DNA from: JAZLGI01 sp045616225
GTDB lineage: Bacteria > Spirochaetota > Spirochaetia > Sphaerochaetales > Sphaerochaetaceae
DNA: 43,058 bases
Direction of reading: 5' to 3'
NCBI GenBank assembly: GCA_045616225.1
Contig: JAZLGI010000069.1
Location: 1 to 43,058, forward strand
Part shown: in pieces, positions 6,848 through 15,579 of the stretch
Layout of the letters: each line of letters starts with the position of its first letter
How positions within the stretch are numbered: position 1 is the first letter of the stretch
The notes under the pieces: generated by a model
Database searches by the model: none
What the model saw: the letters and a program-made list of their open reading frames with translations, nothing else
What the model was told of the DNA's origin: nothing
Made by a program: the position numbers and the translations under genes

Positions 6848-8401
6848 GAATAACGGAACAATAGATTCTTTATTATAATTACTCTTTGGATTCACGCAGA
6901 AGAAATCAGGAAGCATTGGCTTTTTGCATCCCAGAGCCTCATTTATTTCTTTTTTAAGACGCCAACATCTTTGTCCTGACTCCAAGACCTTTTTAAATTC
7001 AAGCCCCATACTCTCAAGAATTGCAGATTTTTCAAGCCTATACAGCCCTTTTGGAAAACACTTCACAAAACTCTGCTTAAACTTACCAAGGCTGTCCCAA
7101 AAAGCAGGAATAAACCTTGCACAACTAAGTCCTGAAGATTCCAATCCAAAAACAAGATCCTCATTAAAAGCTACCCAAACCCAAGGCTCTTTGAAAGAAG
7201 CACCAAAACCGATATCAAACAAGACAGGAAAACTGTTACCAAGTGAAGCATTAAGACCGCAGGCAATGGCTCCTCTGAAGTCTATTCCACCACATTCAAG
7301 CCCGTTAATCTCAAACCAACTTTCAGGAATTTTCAACTCTCCGGAACTTGCCTTAACTGCTAAGTCCTCAAAATCATCTATTTCCATATTAAGCTGACCT
7401 GCAAGATTTCCCATACTAATAGGATCCAATCCCAAATCTATACACAGCTTATACCTGAAGATAATGGTACATATATCAAAACAACCACAATTTGGGCCCA
7501 AAGCAATTATTACTTCCCACGGAATATCTCCATCAAAAGCATCCCCTATTCTTCTCATAACTTCCAAAGGAGTAATATGGAACATTCTGGGATCTGTTCT
7601 TCCACTGTAATTTTCTACAGCTGCCCAACCTCTGCGAAATGCTTTTTCCACAAAGTAGTAAGAGCCATAGTTTTCAATGATTTTACAAAGCTCACCTTTT
7701 TCCAAGGCATCATCCAGTAATGATTTTCTCTCTTCCGGACAATAAAGCTCAGAGTTTACAGATACAACTCTTACATTTTTATTCTCCAAGACAAGCCCCA
7801 AACCGCCTCTTCCTGAAGATTTTCCGTCTATAACAGCGCAAGAATAAGGCAAAGAAGCCTCACATGCAGGTCCTGTCATAATAAGTGATACATCTTTGTA
7901 GGCAAACAAAGATGAAATCTGGGAAACTCTTAAATGGGTAAACTGTTCTGTTAATAAAACAGAAGCCCCATGTTTTGAAATTTCAACATGGCAATAACGT
8001 CTTGCTCTTCCACTGAGAATCACCCCGTGGAAACCACATTCTTTAAGTCTGTAAGCAAAACCGGTTTTTACTGTATGTGAAGTAATCTGCCCATTTTGTG
8101 GAGATTTGAAAACAATGGTAATTATGTCTGTATCAGAAAAACCGCTTGATACAAGGCTCCCTGCTAAAATGACAACAGGATTTGATTCTACTTCATTGAC
8201 ATTATCTGCCCAAATTCTCATTCCAAGAGCAGGACCACCTGTATAAGCATTAAGCCATTCAAATGGAATTTCTCTTACAGTACAGGATTCCATTGAAAGG
8301 TTTACATCCAGAAGACGTAATTCAGACATCTGAGGGTCTTTTGGAGCAAAACAATTATCGAGATTCTTTAAAGTACTGTTGAGGTACTTGAGATTCATCA
8401 T
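6770..8401 (-). CDS. Aldehyde:ferredoxin oxidoreductase-like protein lacking the Fe-S cysteine triad
   Basis: 543 residues. The AOR N-terminal domain is recognisable (AYTGGPALGMRIWAD near 50-64, TGPACEASLPYS, SGRGGLGLVLENKNVRVV near 192-209) as are two C-terminal blocks (ALGPNCG, LGLDPISMGN). In true AORs a CxxCxxxC motif lies just before the ALGxNCG block and binds a [4Fe-4S] cluster; here that stretch is deleted, about 25 residues shorter, leaving no such triad. A cysteine equivalent to the fourth ligand survives in SGLSCARF. The protein may still bind a pterin but is unlikely to be a normal tungsten AOR. Its ATG overlaps the nifU stop (TAATG), so it is translated from the nifS-nifU operon. 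Confidence 0.7.
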   Translation of the reverse strand: MMNLKYLNSTLKNLDNCFAPKDPQMSELRLLDVNLSMESCTVREIPFEWLNAYTGGPALGMRIWADNVNEVESNPVVILAGSLVSSGFSDTDIITIVFKSPQNGQITSHTVKTGFAYRLKECGFHGVILSGRARRYCHVEISKHGASVLLTEQFTHLRVSQISSLFAYKDVSLIMTGPACEASLPYSCAVIDGKSSGRGGLGLVLENKNVRVVSVNSELYCPEERKSLLDDALEKGELCKIIENYGSYYFVEKAFRRGWAAVENYSGRTDPRMFHITPLEVMRRIGDAFDGDIPWEVIIALGPNCGCFDICTIIFRYKLCIDLGLDPISMGNLAGQLNMEIDDFEDLAVKASSGELKIPESWFEINGLECGGIDFRGAIACGLNASLGNSFPVLFDIGFGASFKEPWVWVAFNEDLVFGLESSGLSCARFIPAFWDSLGKFKQSFVKCFPKGLYRLEKSAILESMGLEFKKVLESGQRCWRLKKEINEALGCKKPMLPDFFCVNPKSNYNKESIVPLFSLLQRYSKFREAVVVSQLSKANNSL

Positions 8402-9015
8402 TAACTCTTTCCGTAAATGTGACGATATTCCTCAAACTGAGCGGCAATCTTTGATTTACATTTTCCACAACCGGTTCCAAAACCTGTTAATTTTTCCAAT
8501 TCTTCAAGAGTTGTAGCCTTATCTGTCTTAACAAGTTCTTCAATAGCTTCATCTGTTACTCCTTTGCATTCACAAAGAATCTTGGCAACAGATGTCTTGT
8601 ACGGATTATCAAGATGTCTTTCTTCCAGATATGAGTCTATAGCAGCTCTAAGAGCCTTGTCTCCAAGTACAGAACAATGGAATTTATGCTCAGGAAGACC
8701 ACCCAAAGCATTTGTTATCTTATCCGGAGTAATGTTATAGGCCTCTGCAAGAGTCATGCCCTTTACCATTTCACTCATCATAGAAGTGCTGGCAATTGCA
8801 CTGGCACAACCATAAGTAAGCCATCTGATATCTGCAATTTTATTGTCTTTTACTATAATTCCAACCCTCATCTGATCTCCGCAGGCAAGAGAACCTACTT
8901 CACCAAATGCATCTGGTTCCCAATTTTCATCCTTATTCCAAATGTTTCTTGGATTCATGAAATGGTCTTTAACAACATCTGTATATACCCAATCGGCCAT
9001 AAAACTATTGCTCAT
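8401..9015 (-). CDS. nifU: NifU-like Fe-S scaffold protein
   Basis: 204 residues: an IscU-like scaffold domain (residues ~8-130) with the three cluster cysteines in SLACGDQ, TYGCASAIAS and FHCSVLG, followed by a BFD-like [2Fe-2S] domain with CECKGVT and GTGCGKCKS. The C-terminal Nfu domain of full-length NifU (~300 residues) is absent. It receives sulfur from the cysteine desulfurase encoded immediately upstream (2-nt gap) and assembles Fe-S clusters for delivery to apoproteins. GAGGT about 6 nt before the ATG is the ribosome binding site. This nifS-nifU pair is probably the house-keeping cluster-assembly system of the organism. Confidence 0.92.
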   Translation of the reverse strand: MSNSFMADWVYTDVVKDHFMNPRNIWNKDENWEPDAFGEVGSLACGDQMRVGIIVKDNKIADIRWLTYGCASAIASTSMMSEMVKGMTLAEAYNITPDKITNALGGLPEHKFHCSVLGDKALRAAIDSYLEERHLDNPYKTSVAKILCECKGVTDEAIEELVKTDKATTLEELEKLTGFGTGCGKCKSKIAAQFEEYRHIYGKS

Positions 9016-9017
9016 AA

Positions 9018-10178
9018 TTACCTCGTAGAAATTTTTCTGAGTCTTTCAATAACAGGAGGAAGAACCTCCAGAACGTAGTCTACATCTTCCATTGTATTGT
9101 ATCTACCAAGTGAGAACCTTACAGAACCATGTGCAAGTTCAATATCAAGTCCTCCTGCCAAAAGAACATAACTAGGCTCAAGAGAACCTGCTGCACAGGC
9201 ACTTCCGGTAGAAACGGCTATTCCGTACATATCCAACATGAGAAGAATAGATTCCCCTTCTGCTCTTGGAAAAGAGATATCTAAAGTTCCAGGCAAACAA
9301 TGACTTTGACAACCGTTGATAACAACTTCAGGAATAGAATTAATAATTCCTTCTCTAAGGCGTTCTCTCATAGCCCAAAGTCTGTCATGTTCTTCTTGAA
9401 TTCCTTCTTTTGCAAGTTTTGCAGCAATTCCCATTCCATAGATTGCACTTGTGTTATAAGTACCTGCTCTACGACCATGTTCTTGTTCTCCACCATGAAT
9501 GAATGTATCAAAAGGAGCTGTTTTCCTTGCATAAAGGATACCAACACCCTTAGGTCCGTAGAATTTATGAGCGCTGCAGGAAAGATAATCCAAATTCCAA
9601 TCTTCACAGGAAACATCTATCTTTCCTATTGCCTGTGTTGCATCTGTATGCATGAGAGCCCCATAAGAATGGGCAATCTCTGATATTTCCTTTATTTCCT
9701 GAATAGTTCCGGTCTCATTATTTCCTGTCATAACAGAAACAAGAACAACATCAGAACCCATTGTTTTTTTCAGTTCATCAATTTTAAGTCTTCCTTCTGA
9801 ATCTACAGGAACCTGATCAATAATAATTCCTTCTTTTCTCATTGCTTTAACTGTTGCCATGATAGAAGGATGCTCTATTGTAGTTGTTACAATTCTTTTT
9901 CCCTTACCCTTTTCTATCAAAGACTTTGCAATGGAAAAAACTGTATTATTTGACTCAGAAGCTCCACTTGTAAAAGTTATTTCTTCAGGTTTACAAGAAA
10001 TAAGTTCAGAGAGGTTTTTTCTTGCTTCTTCAACAAGGGCAGAAGCCTTTCTTCCAAACGAATGCATACTTGAAGCATTTCCAAAGACCTCTGACTCTGC
10101 AGCAGTAACAGCAGAAAGAACTTCAGGTGCCATCTGAGTTGTAGCATTATTATCTAAATAAACAAATCTGTTATTCAT
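9018..10178 (-). CDS. nifS: Cysteine desulfurase, NifS/IscS class
   Basis: 386 residues, a pyridoxal-phosphate enzyme that removes sulfur from cysteine as a persulfide for Fe-S assembly. Visible: YLDNNATTQ at the N-terminus, GNASSMHSFGR, the PLP-stacking histidine in TTIEHPSI, DATQAIGKI, the lysine in SCSAHKFYGPKG and the catalytic cysteine in STGSACAAGS near residue 324. Length and order match the family. GGTGG lies before the ATG. It has its own promoter (10199-10226) and is co-transcribed with nifU and the AOR-like gene. Confidence 0.94.
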   Translation of the reverse strand: MNNRFVYLDNNATTQMAPEVLSAVTAAESEVFGNASSMHSFGRKASALVEEARKNLSELISCKPEEITFTSGASESNNTVFSIAKSLIEKGKGKRIVTTTIEHPSIMATVKAMRKEGIIIDQVPVDSEGRLKIDELKKTMGSDVVLVSVMTGNNETGTIQEIKEISEIAHSYGALMHTDATQAIGKIDVSCEDWNLDYLSCSAHKFYGPKGVGILYARKTAPFDTFIHGGEQEHGRRAGTYNTSAIYGMGIAAKLAKEGIQEEHDRLWAMRERLREGIINSIPEVVINGCQSHCLPGTLDISFPRAEGESILLMLDMYGIAVSTGSACAAGSLEPSYVLLAGGLDIELAHGSVRFSLGRYNTMEDVDYVLEVLPPVIERLRKISTR

Positions 10179-10198
10179 ACATCCACCACTAAATGAAA

Positions 10199-10226
10199 AT
10201 TATCTAATTAAATGTGCTAAGGTCAA
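10199..10226 (-). promoter_or_regulatory. Promoter of nifS-nifU-AOR-like operon
   Basis: TTGACC (10221-10226), a 16-bp spacer and GATAAT (10199-10204) on the minus strand, 20 bp before the nifS ATG. The resulting leader is just long enough to hold the GGTGG ribosome binding site. No IscR/Rrf2-type palindrome was recognised. Confidence 0.6.
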
Positions 10227-10242
10227 GTGATTTGTTCAATTG

Positions 10243-10953
10243 TCAGTTGTTAATTTGAGGATAGACACAGACAGTAGTCAAAGAAACTTTCTTTTCATTG
10301 TGTACACAATAAAAATCAACGTCCTTAAAGTCTTCTGACACTAATTCCTGCGGTTTTATTCCGCTGACAAAGAAAGTATTATCATCTACCTGTTTTACGG
10401 TGTCATGGTATTCAATAATTCCAAGTTTTGTCTTCTTCCAAGTGCCATCCCAATCAGGTGGAACATTCACATTAAGATATGTCATTGGTTTAATCATTGA
10501 GCATAGCATTTCAAGATTATCTGCCACAAATGAAGCAGCGCTTTCAAAACAGAAAACACCGTCTTTGTCTCCGCAACTTACTGCAATTCCACGATTACCT
10601 CTGGTTACTGCCTCACAAGCAGCTCCGCAGGTAGCAGAATAAACCAAATCTGTACTTACATTATATCCTTGGTTAATACCGGAAATTACCAAATCTATCT
10701 TTACATCAGCAGGCAAAATTCCTTTAAACGCAAAAAGAACACAATCTGAAGGGAAACCGCTTGTAGCATAATGTCTGTCAGAAATCTTGTTGAATTTGAT
10801 ATTTCTATGAATTGATACTGCATGAGAACAGGAACTACGCTGACTGTCAGGAGCAAAGACCCAAACCTCATGACCCTTTGCAATTAAAGCCTTTTCCAAG
10901 GCAATAATTCCCTCTGAACATATACCGTCATCATTTGTAATGAGAATTGTCAT
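10243..10953 (-). CDS. surE: 5'-nucleotidase SurE
   Basis: 236 residues. SurE dephosphorylates nucleoside monophosphates (and short polyphosphates) with a divalent metal. The metal-binding N-terminus ITNDDGICSEGI, FAPDSQRSSCSHAVSIH, VISGINQGYN and SATCGAACEA are all present. Its ATG overlaps the stop of the upstream galactokinase-like gene (ATGA), indicating translational coupling. The stop is ~64 nt before nifS, which has its own promoter. Confidence 0.93.
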   Translation of the reverse strand: MTILITNDDGICSEGIIALEKALIAKGHEVWVFAPDSQRSSCSHAVSIHRNIKFNKISDRHYATSGFPSDCVLFAFKGILPADVKIDLVISGINQGYNVSTDLVYSATCGAACEAVTRGNRGIAVSCGDKDGVFCFESAASFVADNLEMLCSMIKPMTYLNVNVPPDWDGTWKKTKLGIIEYHDTVKQVDDNTFFVSGIKPQELVSEDFKDVDFYCVHNEKKVSLTTVCVYPQINN

Positions 10954-12068
10954 TTTTCAACCTTTTCAATCGTTGGTGCTCCGCAAGGAACAAAGCAACT
11001 TGTTTTTGCCTTCAGACCAAAGAAGTGTTCATAGTCTAACAGTTTTGCCTTATAACTTTCTAGACTGTCTTTGTTTAATACAGAAGCAATTACCCCATCC
11101 TGTCCTGAAAAAAGCAATGTAGAACCCAAACAACCTGATACTTCTGAACTTCTTTTTAAAAGCCAATCTGTTTCAGGGCAACTGTAGTCCATATTTTCAA
11201 CTATTGATTTGCTGTTTTTTGATAGAATTCTTCCTATGTTCTGATAATCTTTATTTTTGAAGTACTTAATAAGAGAATCTGCTGCAATTGTTTCTTCTGC
11301 AAAGTGTTTTACAATCTTTCTTTTTTCACCGGTAAAAGAATCCTCAATAAGTCTTTTTTCTCCAAGAGTTTTGAATTTTGACGAAATCTCTTCAGCAATT
11401 TTCTTCAATTCTTCATTTTCTTCTCTCATTACGCCTGATGCTATACCGCTGTAAGTTACAATTAATCCATACTGGCTGTCTTTGAAAATATCCGGAAGAA
11501 ATGAAATTACACTGTGTTTTAGGTCAAAAGCCATAAAATATCCGCATTTTGCACTTAATGTTGTAAGTATGCTTGCAGTATTGCATCTTCCTTGGCAAAA
11601 ACTTGTTAAAGCTCTGACTGTTACATCATATATTCTCTTATCTGTAAATCTCAAATCTCCCAAAACATTAAGCGCAAGACAAAATCCAATTGATATTGCA
11701 CAGTCCATGCTTTCTGTATCATATCCCATTACCGGACCGCCAAGAGTAATATTCATTCCAAAGTTTATTTCATGGGAAACGCAGTAACAGATTCCCTTTA
11801 TGCAGTTTGCAAAATGGTCTTCTTTCCTGTACTTTGGATTACTCAGAGAAAACTTCTTATTTTCACCTGTAAGCGAATTATGGACAATGACCAGATTATC
11901 ATCTCTTTTGTTTACGGTAATAAACAGAGAGTCTTCTGTTGTTGCGCAAATAAGCGTTCCTTTGCAGTACTCTGCAAATCCTCCTATGATTCTTGCGAGA
12001 CCCGGAACCTTGACTTCTACTTCTGGTTCCACAGAATACTGTTTTAAATGCTTATCACGTAAAAACAA
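10950..12068 (-). CDS. Galactokinase-like GHMP-superfamily protein with degenerate active site
   Basis: About 372 residues, the length of galactokinase. VPGLARIIGGFAEY near the N-terminus aligns with the GalK block in which APGR and GEHTDY are normally strict; the arginine and the acidic/His residues are replaced. The GLSSSA phosphate loop is also unrecognisable (ESMDCAISIGFCLAL occupies its place), while GCLGSTLLFSGQDGVIAS resembles the third GHMP motif. It may be a pseudokinase or have changed substrate. The reading frame extends to 12089, but the best promoter (TTGCAC, 17 bp, TATCAT at 12089-12094) overlaps that codon; a TTG at 12068 with AAGGA 9 nt upstream is the better start. Coupled to surE by a 4-nt overlap. 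Confidence 0.6.
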   Translation of the reverse strand: MFLRDKHLKQYSVEPEVEVKVPGLARIIGGFAEYCKGTLICATTEDSLFITVNKRDDNLVIVHNSLTGENKKFSLSNPKYRKEDHFANCIKGICYCVSHEINFGMNITLGGPVMGYDTESMDCAISIGFCLALNVLGDLRFTDKRIYDVTVRALTSFCQGRCNTASILTTLSAKCGYFMAFDLKHSVISFLPDIFKDSQYGLIVTYSGIASGVMREENEELKKIAEEISSKFKTLGEKRLIEDSFTGEKRKIVKHFAEETIAADSLIKYFKNKDYQNIGRILSKNSKSIVENMDYSCPETDWLLKRSSEVSGCLGSTLLFSGQDGVIASVLNKDSLESYKAKLLDYEHFFGLKAKTSCFVPCGAPTIEKVEK

Positions 12069-12088
12069 AGACTTAATTCCTTGTGTCA

Positions 12089-12117
12089 ATGATATTTCAC
12101 AAATCTTTAGCGTGCAA
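12089..12117 (-). promoter_or_regulatory. Promoter of galactokinase-like gene and surE
   Basis: TTGCAC (12112-12117), 17 bp, TATCAT (12089-12094) on the minus strand, immediately after the rpmE terminator. It places the transcript start inside the longest possible reading frame and so argues for the internal TTG start at 12068. Confidence 0.5.
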
Positions 12118-12126
12118 GAAAAATAA

Positions 12127-12150
12127 AAGGGACTGTAAAAACAGTCCCTT
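12127..12150 (-). terminator. Intrinsic terminator downstream of rpmE
   Basis: On the minus strand AAGGGACTGT pairs perfectly with ACAGTCCCTT across a 4-nt loop and is followed by TTATTTTT. It lies 21 nt after the rpmE stop and separates rpmE from the galactokinase-like gene. Confidence 0.9.
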
Positions 12151-12170
12151 GTAACGGATTTGACAAATTA

Positions 12171-12380
12171 TTATTTGCCGCTCTTGATACCGTATCTCTT
12201 GTTGAATCTTTCAACACGACCGGTTGAGTCAACAAGCTTCTGAGTTCCTGTAAAGAACGGGTGACATGCAGAACAAATATCAACTGAAAGATTTTTTGAT
12301 GTTGTCTTTGTTTTAAAGACGTTTCCGCATGTACAGCGGACTTCCTGAAGCTCGTAATTTGGATGAATACCTTTCTTCAT
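12171..12380 (-). CDS. rpmE: 50S ribosomal protein bL31 (zinc-binding, C+ type)
   Basis: 69 residues, full length for bL31. It is the C+ form: VRCTCGNVFKT and VDICSACHPFFTG supply the four zinc-ligand cysteines, and the end GRVERFNKRYG is typical. GGAG about 8 nt before the ATG is the ribosome binding site. It follows rho, a common arrangement, with a 64-nt gap containing a 7-bp hairpin (12394-12416). A strong terminator follows the gene. Confidence 0.95.
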   Translation of the reverse strand: MKKGIHPNYELQEVRCTCGNVFKTKTTSKNLSVDICSACHPFFTGTQKLVDSTGRVERFNKRYGIKSGK

Positions 12381-12393
12381 CTTTTTCTCCGTT

Positions 12394-12416
12394 TCTGCTG
12401 GATTATGTTCAGCAGA
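12394..12416 (-). promoter_or_regulatory. Hairpin in the rpmE leader
   Basis: TCTGCTG and CAGCAGA form a 7-bp perfect stem with a 9-nt loop just upstream of the rpmE ribosome binding site. bL31 genes in several phyla carry autoregulatory mRNA leader structures, so this may be one; it has no T-run and is not a terminator. Confidence 0.4.
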
Positions 12417-12444
12417 TATAAAAAGTTAATAAGCCGTCTCCGTT

Positions 12445-14214
12445 TTAGGACAGAGGTGTGACACCGGTGTTCATAGAACGTAAGAACGCTTCATTGTTCT
12501 TTGTTTTGCGCATTTTGTCAACAAGGAACTCTGTCATCTCAACATCTTCAAGCCCGTTGATTATATTTCTCAAAGCCCAAACTCTTGCGCCCTCAACTTC
12601 TGTAAGAAGAAGATCTTCACGTCTTGTTCCGCTCTTCTTTATATTAATAGCAGGGAAAAGTCTCTGGTCTGCCATTCTTCTGTCAAGCACTATTTCACTG
12701 TTTCCCGTTCCCTTGAACTCTTCAAAAATGACTTCATCCATTCTGCTTCCTGTCTCAATAAGAGCAGAAGCAATAATTGTGAGGCTTCCGCCTCCTTCAA
12801 TGTTTCTGGCAGCTCCAAAGAATCTCTTTGGCTTGTGAAGTGCGTTGGAATCAACACCTCCGGAAAGGATTTTTCCACTTGCAGGAACAGTTTGGTTGTA
12901 GGCTCTTGCAAGACGGGTAATGGAATCCAAAAGAATTACAACATCATGTTTGTGTTCTACAAGGCGTTTTGCTTTTTCAATAACCATTTCTGCAACCTGA
13001 ACGTGTCTGGTTGCCTGTTCATCAAATGTAGAAGCTATTACCTCTCCCTTAACGTTTCTTTTCATGTCTGTTACTTCTTCAGGTCTTTCATCAACAAGAA
13101 GAACCATTAGTTTTACTTCTGGATGATTGGTTGTAATTGCATTGGCAATCTGCTGAAGAAGTATTGTCTTTCCTGTTCTAGGAGGTGCAGTAATGAGTGC
13201 TCTCTGACCTTTTCCTATAGGACAGAACAAATTTATTATTCTCATTGAGACATCATTGTCTTTTCTCTCTGTTTCAAGATTAATTCTGTTGTCCGGATAA
13301 AGAGGAATAAGATTATCAAAACCAACCCTTGTTTTTGCAACAATTGGGGCATCTCCGTTAATAAAAGCAAATCTGCTCATTGCAAAGAACCGTTCATTTT
13401 CTTTTGGAGTTCTGATTTGACCTTCTATGGTATCTCCGGTTTTCAAGTTAAGGAATTTAATCTGGGAAGGACTTACATAGACATCTTCAGGTCCTGAAAG
13501 ATAGCTGTTTGACGGACTTCTCAAGAAACCGTATCCGTCAGAGAGAATCTCAAGAGTCCCTATTGCGTATATGACTCCACCATTTGCACTATGTGTTTTA
13601 AGAATTTCTGCAACAATTTCCTGTTTTTTATACTCAATGTAATCTTCAGGAGTTTTTCCTGTCATCTCGCAGAGTTTTTCCTTTAACTCTGCATTTGACA
13701 GAATAGAAAGGTTGCTAACAAGAATTCTATGATTCAAGTGTTCTTCATATTCTTCCGCAGGAACAGTAACTTCATCCATTGTAAGGATTTTCTTCTGAGG
13801 CTGATTCTGCTTGTTCTTTCCGTGTTTCTGACCTTGGTTCTGCGGCTTATCTTCCTTGACTTCTTGTTTTTCTTCGGTCTTTGGATCTTCTTTATTCTCT
13901 TTCTCTTGGGGAACCTTTTTTTCTGAATCTTCTTTATTTGAATCTTCTTTTGGCTCTTCTTTGGTTTCCTGTTGTTCTGAGACTTTCTCTTCCACTTCCT
14001 CTATTTGTGGAGTCTCTTTCTTTTTTCTTCCTTTCTTCAAAGGCTTCTTTGCAGGTTTTTTTTCAGATTTCTCTTCTTCCTGTGTTATTTCTTCCTTTTG
14101 AGCAGGTTCTTCTGCAACAGCAGCAACTACAGGTTTGGCAACAGCCTTTTTCTTGATGATAAGTTTCTTGCGCGGTTTCTGGACATCAAGTGTCTTAACT
14201 TCTTCATTCTCCAT
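12445..14214 (-). CDS. rho: Transcription termination factor Rho
   Basis: 589 residues from the ATG at 14214, chosen because CGGAG lies about 7 nt upstream; an in-frame ATG at 14271 lies inside the promoter and has no ribosome binding site. Residues 1-142 are a low-complexity Lys/Glu/Pro extension. The conserved part has the Rho N-domain (LSNAELKEKLCEMTGK), the cold-shock-like RNA-binding domain (GYGFLRS, EDVYVSPSQI), P-loop APPRTGKTILLQ, Walker B LLVDERPEEVTDM and the R-loop/Q-loop region near ALIETGSRMDEVIFEEFKG. Rho is a hexameric RNA helicase that ends transcription; charged N-terminal insertions are known in several phyla and may add RNA binding or phase separation. Confidence 0.95.
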   Translation of the reverse strand: MENEEVKTLDVQKPRKKLIIKKKAVAKPVVAAVAEEPAQKEEITQEEEKSEKKPAKKPLKKGRKKKETPQIEEVEEKVSEQQETKEEPKEDSNKEDSEKKVPQEKENKEDPKTEEKQEVKEDKPQNQGQKHGKNKQNQPQKKILTMDEVTVPAEEYEEHLNHRILVSNLSILSNAELKEKLCEMTGKTPEDYIEYKKQEIVAEILKTHSANGGVIYAIGTLEILSDGYGFLRSPSNSYLSGPEDVYVSPSQIKFLNLKTGDTIEGQIRTPKENERFFAMSRFAFINGDAPIVAKTRVGFDNLIPLYPDNRINLETERKDNDVSMRIINLFCPIGKGQRALITAPPRTGKTILLQQIANAITTNHPEVKLMVLLVDERPEEVTDMKRNVKGEVIASTFDEQATRHVQVAEMVIEKAKRLVEHKHDVVILLDSITRLARAYNQTVPASGKILSGGVDSNALHKPKRFFGAARNIEGGGSLTIIASALIETGSRMDEVIFEEFKGTGNSEIVLDRRMADQRLFPAINIKKSGTRREDLLLTEVEGARVWALRNIINGLEDVEMTEFLVDKMRKTKNNEAFLRSMNTGVTPLS

Positions 14215-14275
14215 GAAAAACTCCGTAAAAATGTTTGGATGTAAAAGAGTAAAAGTTCCGAAATGGAACACACTA

Positions 14276-14305
14276 AATATATAATTTGAGGTTGTTTTTT
14301 GTCAA
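14276..14305 (-). promoter_or_regulatory. rho promoter
   Basis: A consensus TTGACA (14300-14305), 18 bp and TATATT (14276-14281) on the minus strand give a leader of about 55 nt before the rho ATG. A small inverted repeat GTTCC-N5-GGAAC follows the -10. The promoter starts 6 nt after the end of the cinA coding region. Confidence 0.65.
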
Positions 14306-14310
14306 TATTC

Positions 14311-15579
14311 TCAGATAAAGTGCCAGTCCTTGACAATTTCTTCAATATTTTTTCCGCAAATAAAGAAATAGCAAAGCAACATAGAAGCAACACAAAAACG
14401 TCTTCTGTTGGCTTCTCTGTTATGGGAAGACAAAACTAATTTTGCCGTTTGTATTCTGTCTTTCCCGCAGAAACCAAAACACACAGTTCCTACTGAATTA
14501 TTCATTTCATCAGAGTCCGGTCCCGCCACTCCTGAAATTGAAATAGAAAAATCTGTTTTTGAAATTCTGTTAATGTTTTGAGCCATTGAAAAAGCACATT
14601 CCGGTGAAACTGTTCCGTATTTGTCTGTGAGATACTTTGGTACTCCAAGCATCTCGTTCTTTGCACATACATTGTATGTCTGCATTCCGCCCCAATACCA
14701 TGCACTGGAACCGGCTTTATCTGTGAGCATTTTCCCAAGATAACCGCTTGTAGCACTTTCAACGGTACTAATAGTATATCCTTTCTCAGAAAGAGCTGAA
14801 GTCAGCATTTCCACAGCTTCTGTGTTTCCGTCTGCAATAAGCTCTTTTCCTGTTTTTTCCTTCAGTCTTGAAACAAATTGTTTTCTGCAGGCACTGTCCA
14901 TACCGCTTATGTACAAACTAATTTTTGTAGCTTGAAACCTTGTACCCCAGTCAATATCTTTAAGTCCTGTTTCATTTCTTACTTGCAAACAGAGTTCTTC
15001 TAATTTTGCCTCAGCTATCAAAAATACAGAATACTCATCTCTATCCGGCATTTTTGCTCCAATTAACTCAGAAAGTGCAGGAAGCATATAGTTAAATAAC
15101 ATTGGTTGCATTTCCTGAGGAGGTCCCGGCATTGCAGCAATAAAAATAGTCTTACCGTCTCTTTGAAAAGTTCCCTTGAACCCCGGAGCAGTTCCGTTTG
15201 GATTTGGAATAACCTCAAACCCTTTTGGAATCATTGCCTGAATTTCATTTGCACCGTATATTCTTTCTCCTACTCTTTTGTAGAGGGTTTCCCAAGCTCC
15301 CTGATTTTTTTCAAGGGGAACATTTGCAAGAGAAGCTATATACTGTCTTGTCATATCATCACTTGTAGGTCCCAGGCCACCTGTAACAAGAATTACATCA
15401 CTGTCTTTTGCTCCAAGAGACAAACTTGTACCTATTGTTCCGTCATCAGGAACAATTACAGCCCTTTTAACGAAGAAACCAAGAGCTGTTAACTGTTTTG
15501 TAAGAAGAGGAATATGTTTATCTTCAATGATACCTCTTGTTAATTCTGTACCTATTACATAAAGAGAAACTGCAGTCAT
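14311..15579 (-). CDS. cinA: CinA: competence/damage-inducible protein, NMN deamidase
   Basis: 422 residues with both CinA domains. The N-terminal MoCF-like domain shows YVIGTELTRGIIEDKH, LVTGGLGPTSDDMTR and FIAAMPGPPQEM (ADP-ribose pyrophosphatase half); the C-terminal domain shows TVESATSGYLGKMLTD, SMAQNINRI and SISGVAGPDSDE (nicotinamide-nucleotide amidohydrolase half, nucleophile in ESATSG). It salvages NMN to nicotinate mononucleotide. The ATG overlaps the stop of lnt (ATGA), so the two are translationally coupled. One oddity is GT-ELTRG where GDELLxG is usual. Confidence 0.9.
   Translation of the reverse strand: MTAVSLYVIGTELTRGIIEDKHIPLLTKQLTALGFFVKRAVIVPDDGTIGTSLSLGAKDSDVILVTGGLGPTSDDMTRQYIASLANVPLEKNQGAWETLYKRVGERIYGANEIQAMIPKGFEVIPNPNGTAPGFKGTFQRDGKTIFIAAMPGPPQEMQPMLFNYMLPALSELIGAKMPDRDEYSVFLIAEAKLEELCLQVRNETGLKDIDWGTRFQATKISLYISGMDSACRKQFVSRLKEKTGKELIADGNTEAVEMLTSALSEKGYTISTVESATSGYLGKMLTDKAGSSAWYWGGMQTYNVCAKNEMLGVPKYLTDKYGTVSPECAFSMAQNINRISKTDFSISISGVAGPDSDEMNNSVGTVCFGFCGKDRIQTAKLVLSSHNREANRRRFCVASMLLCYFFICGKNIEEIVKDWHFI

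Noticed and set aside
13729..14244. Several overlapping plus-strand open frames of 65-91 codons
   Set aside because: They are antisense to the low-complexity Lys/Glu region of rho, whose codon bias leaves the opposite strand open.
14215..14271. An upstream in-frame ATG for rho adding 19 residues
   Set aside because: It overlaps the predicted -10/transcript start region and lacks a ribosome binding site, while the ATG at 14214 has CGGAG.
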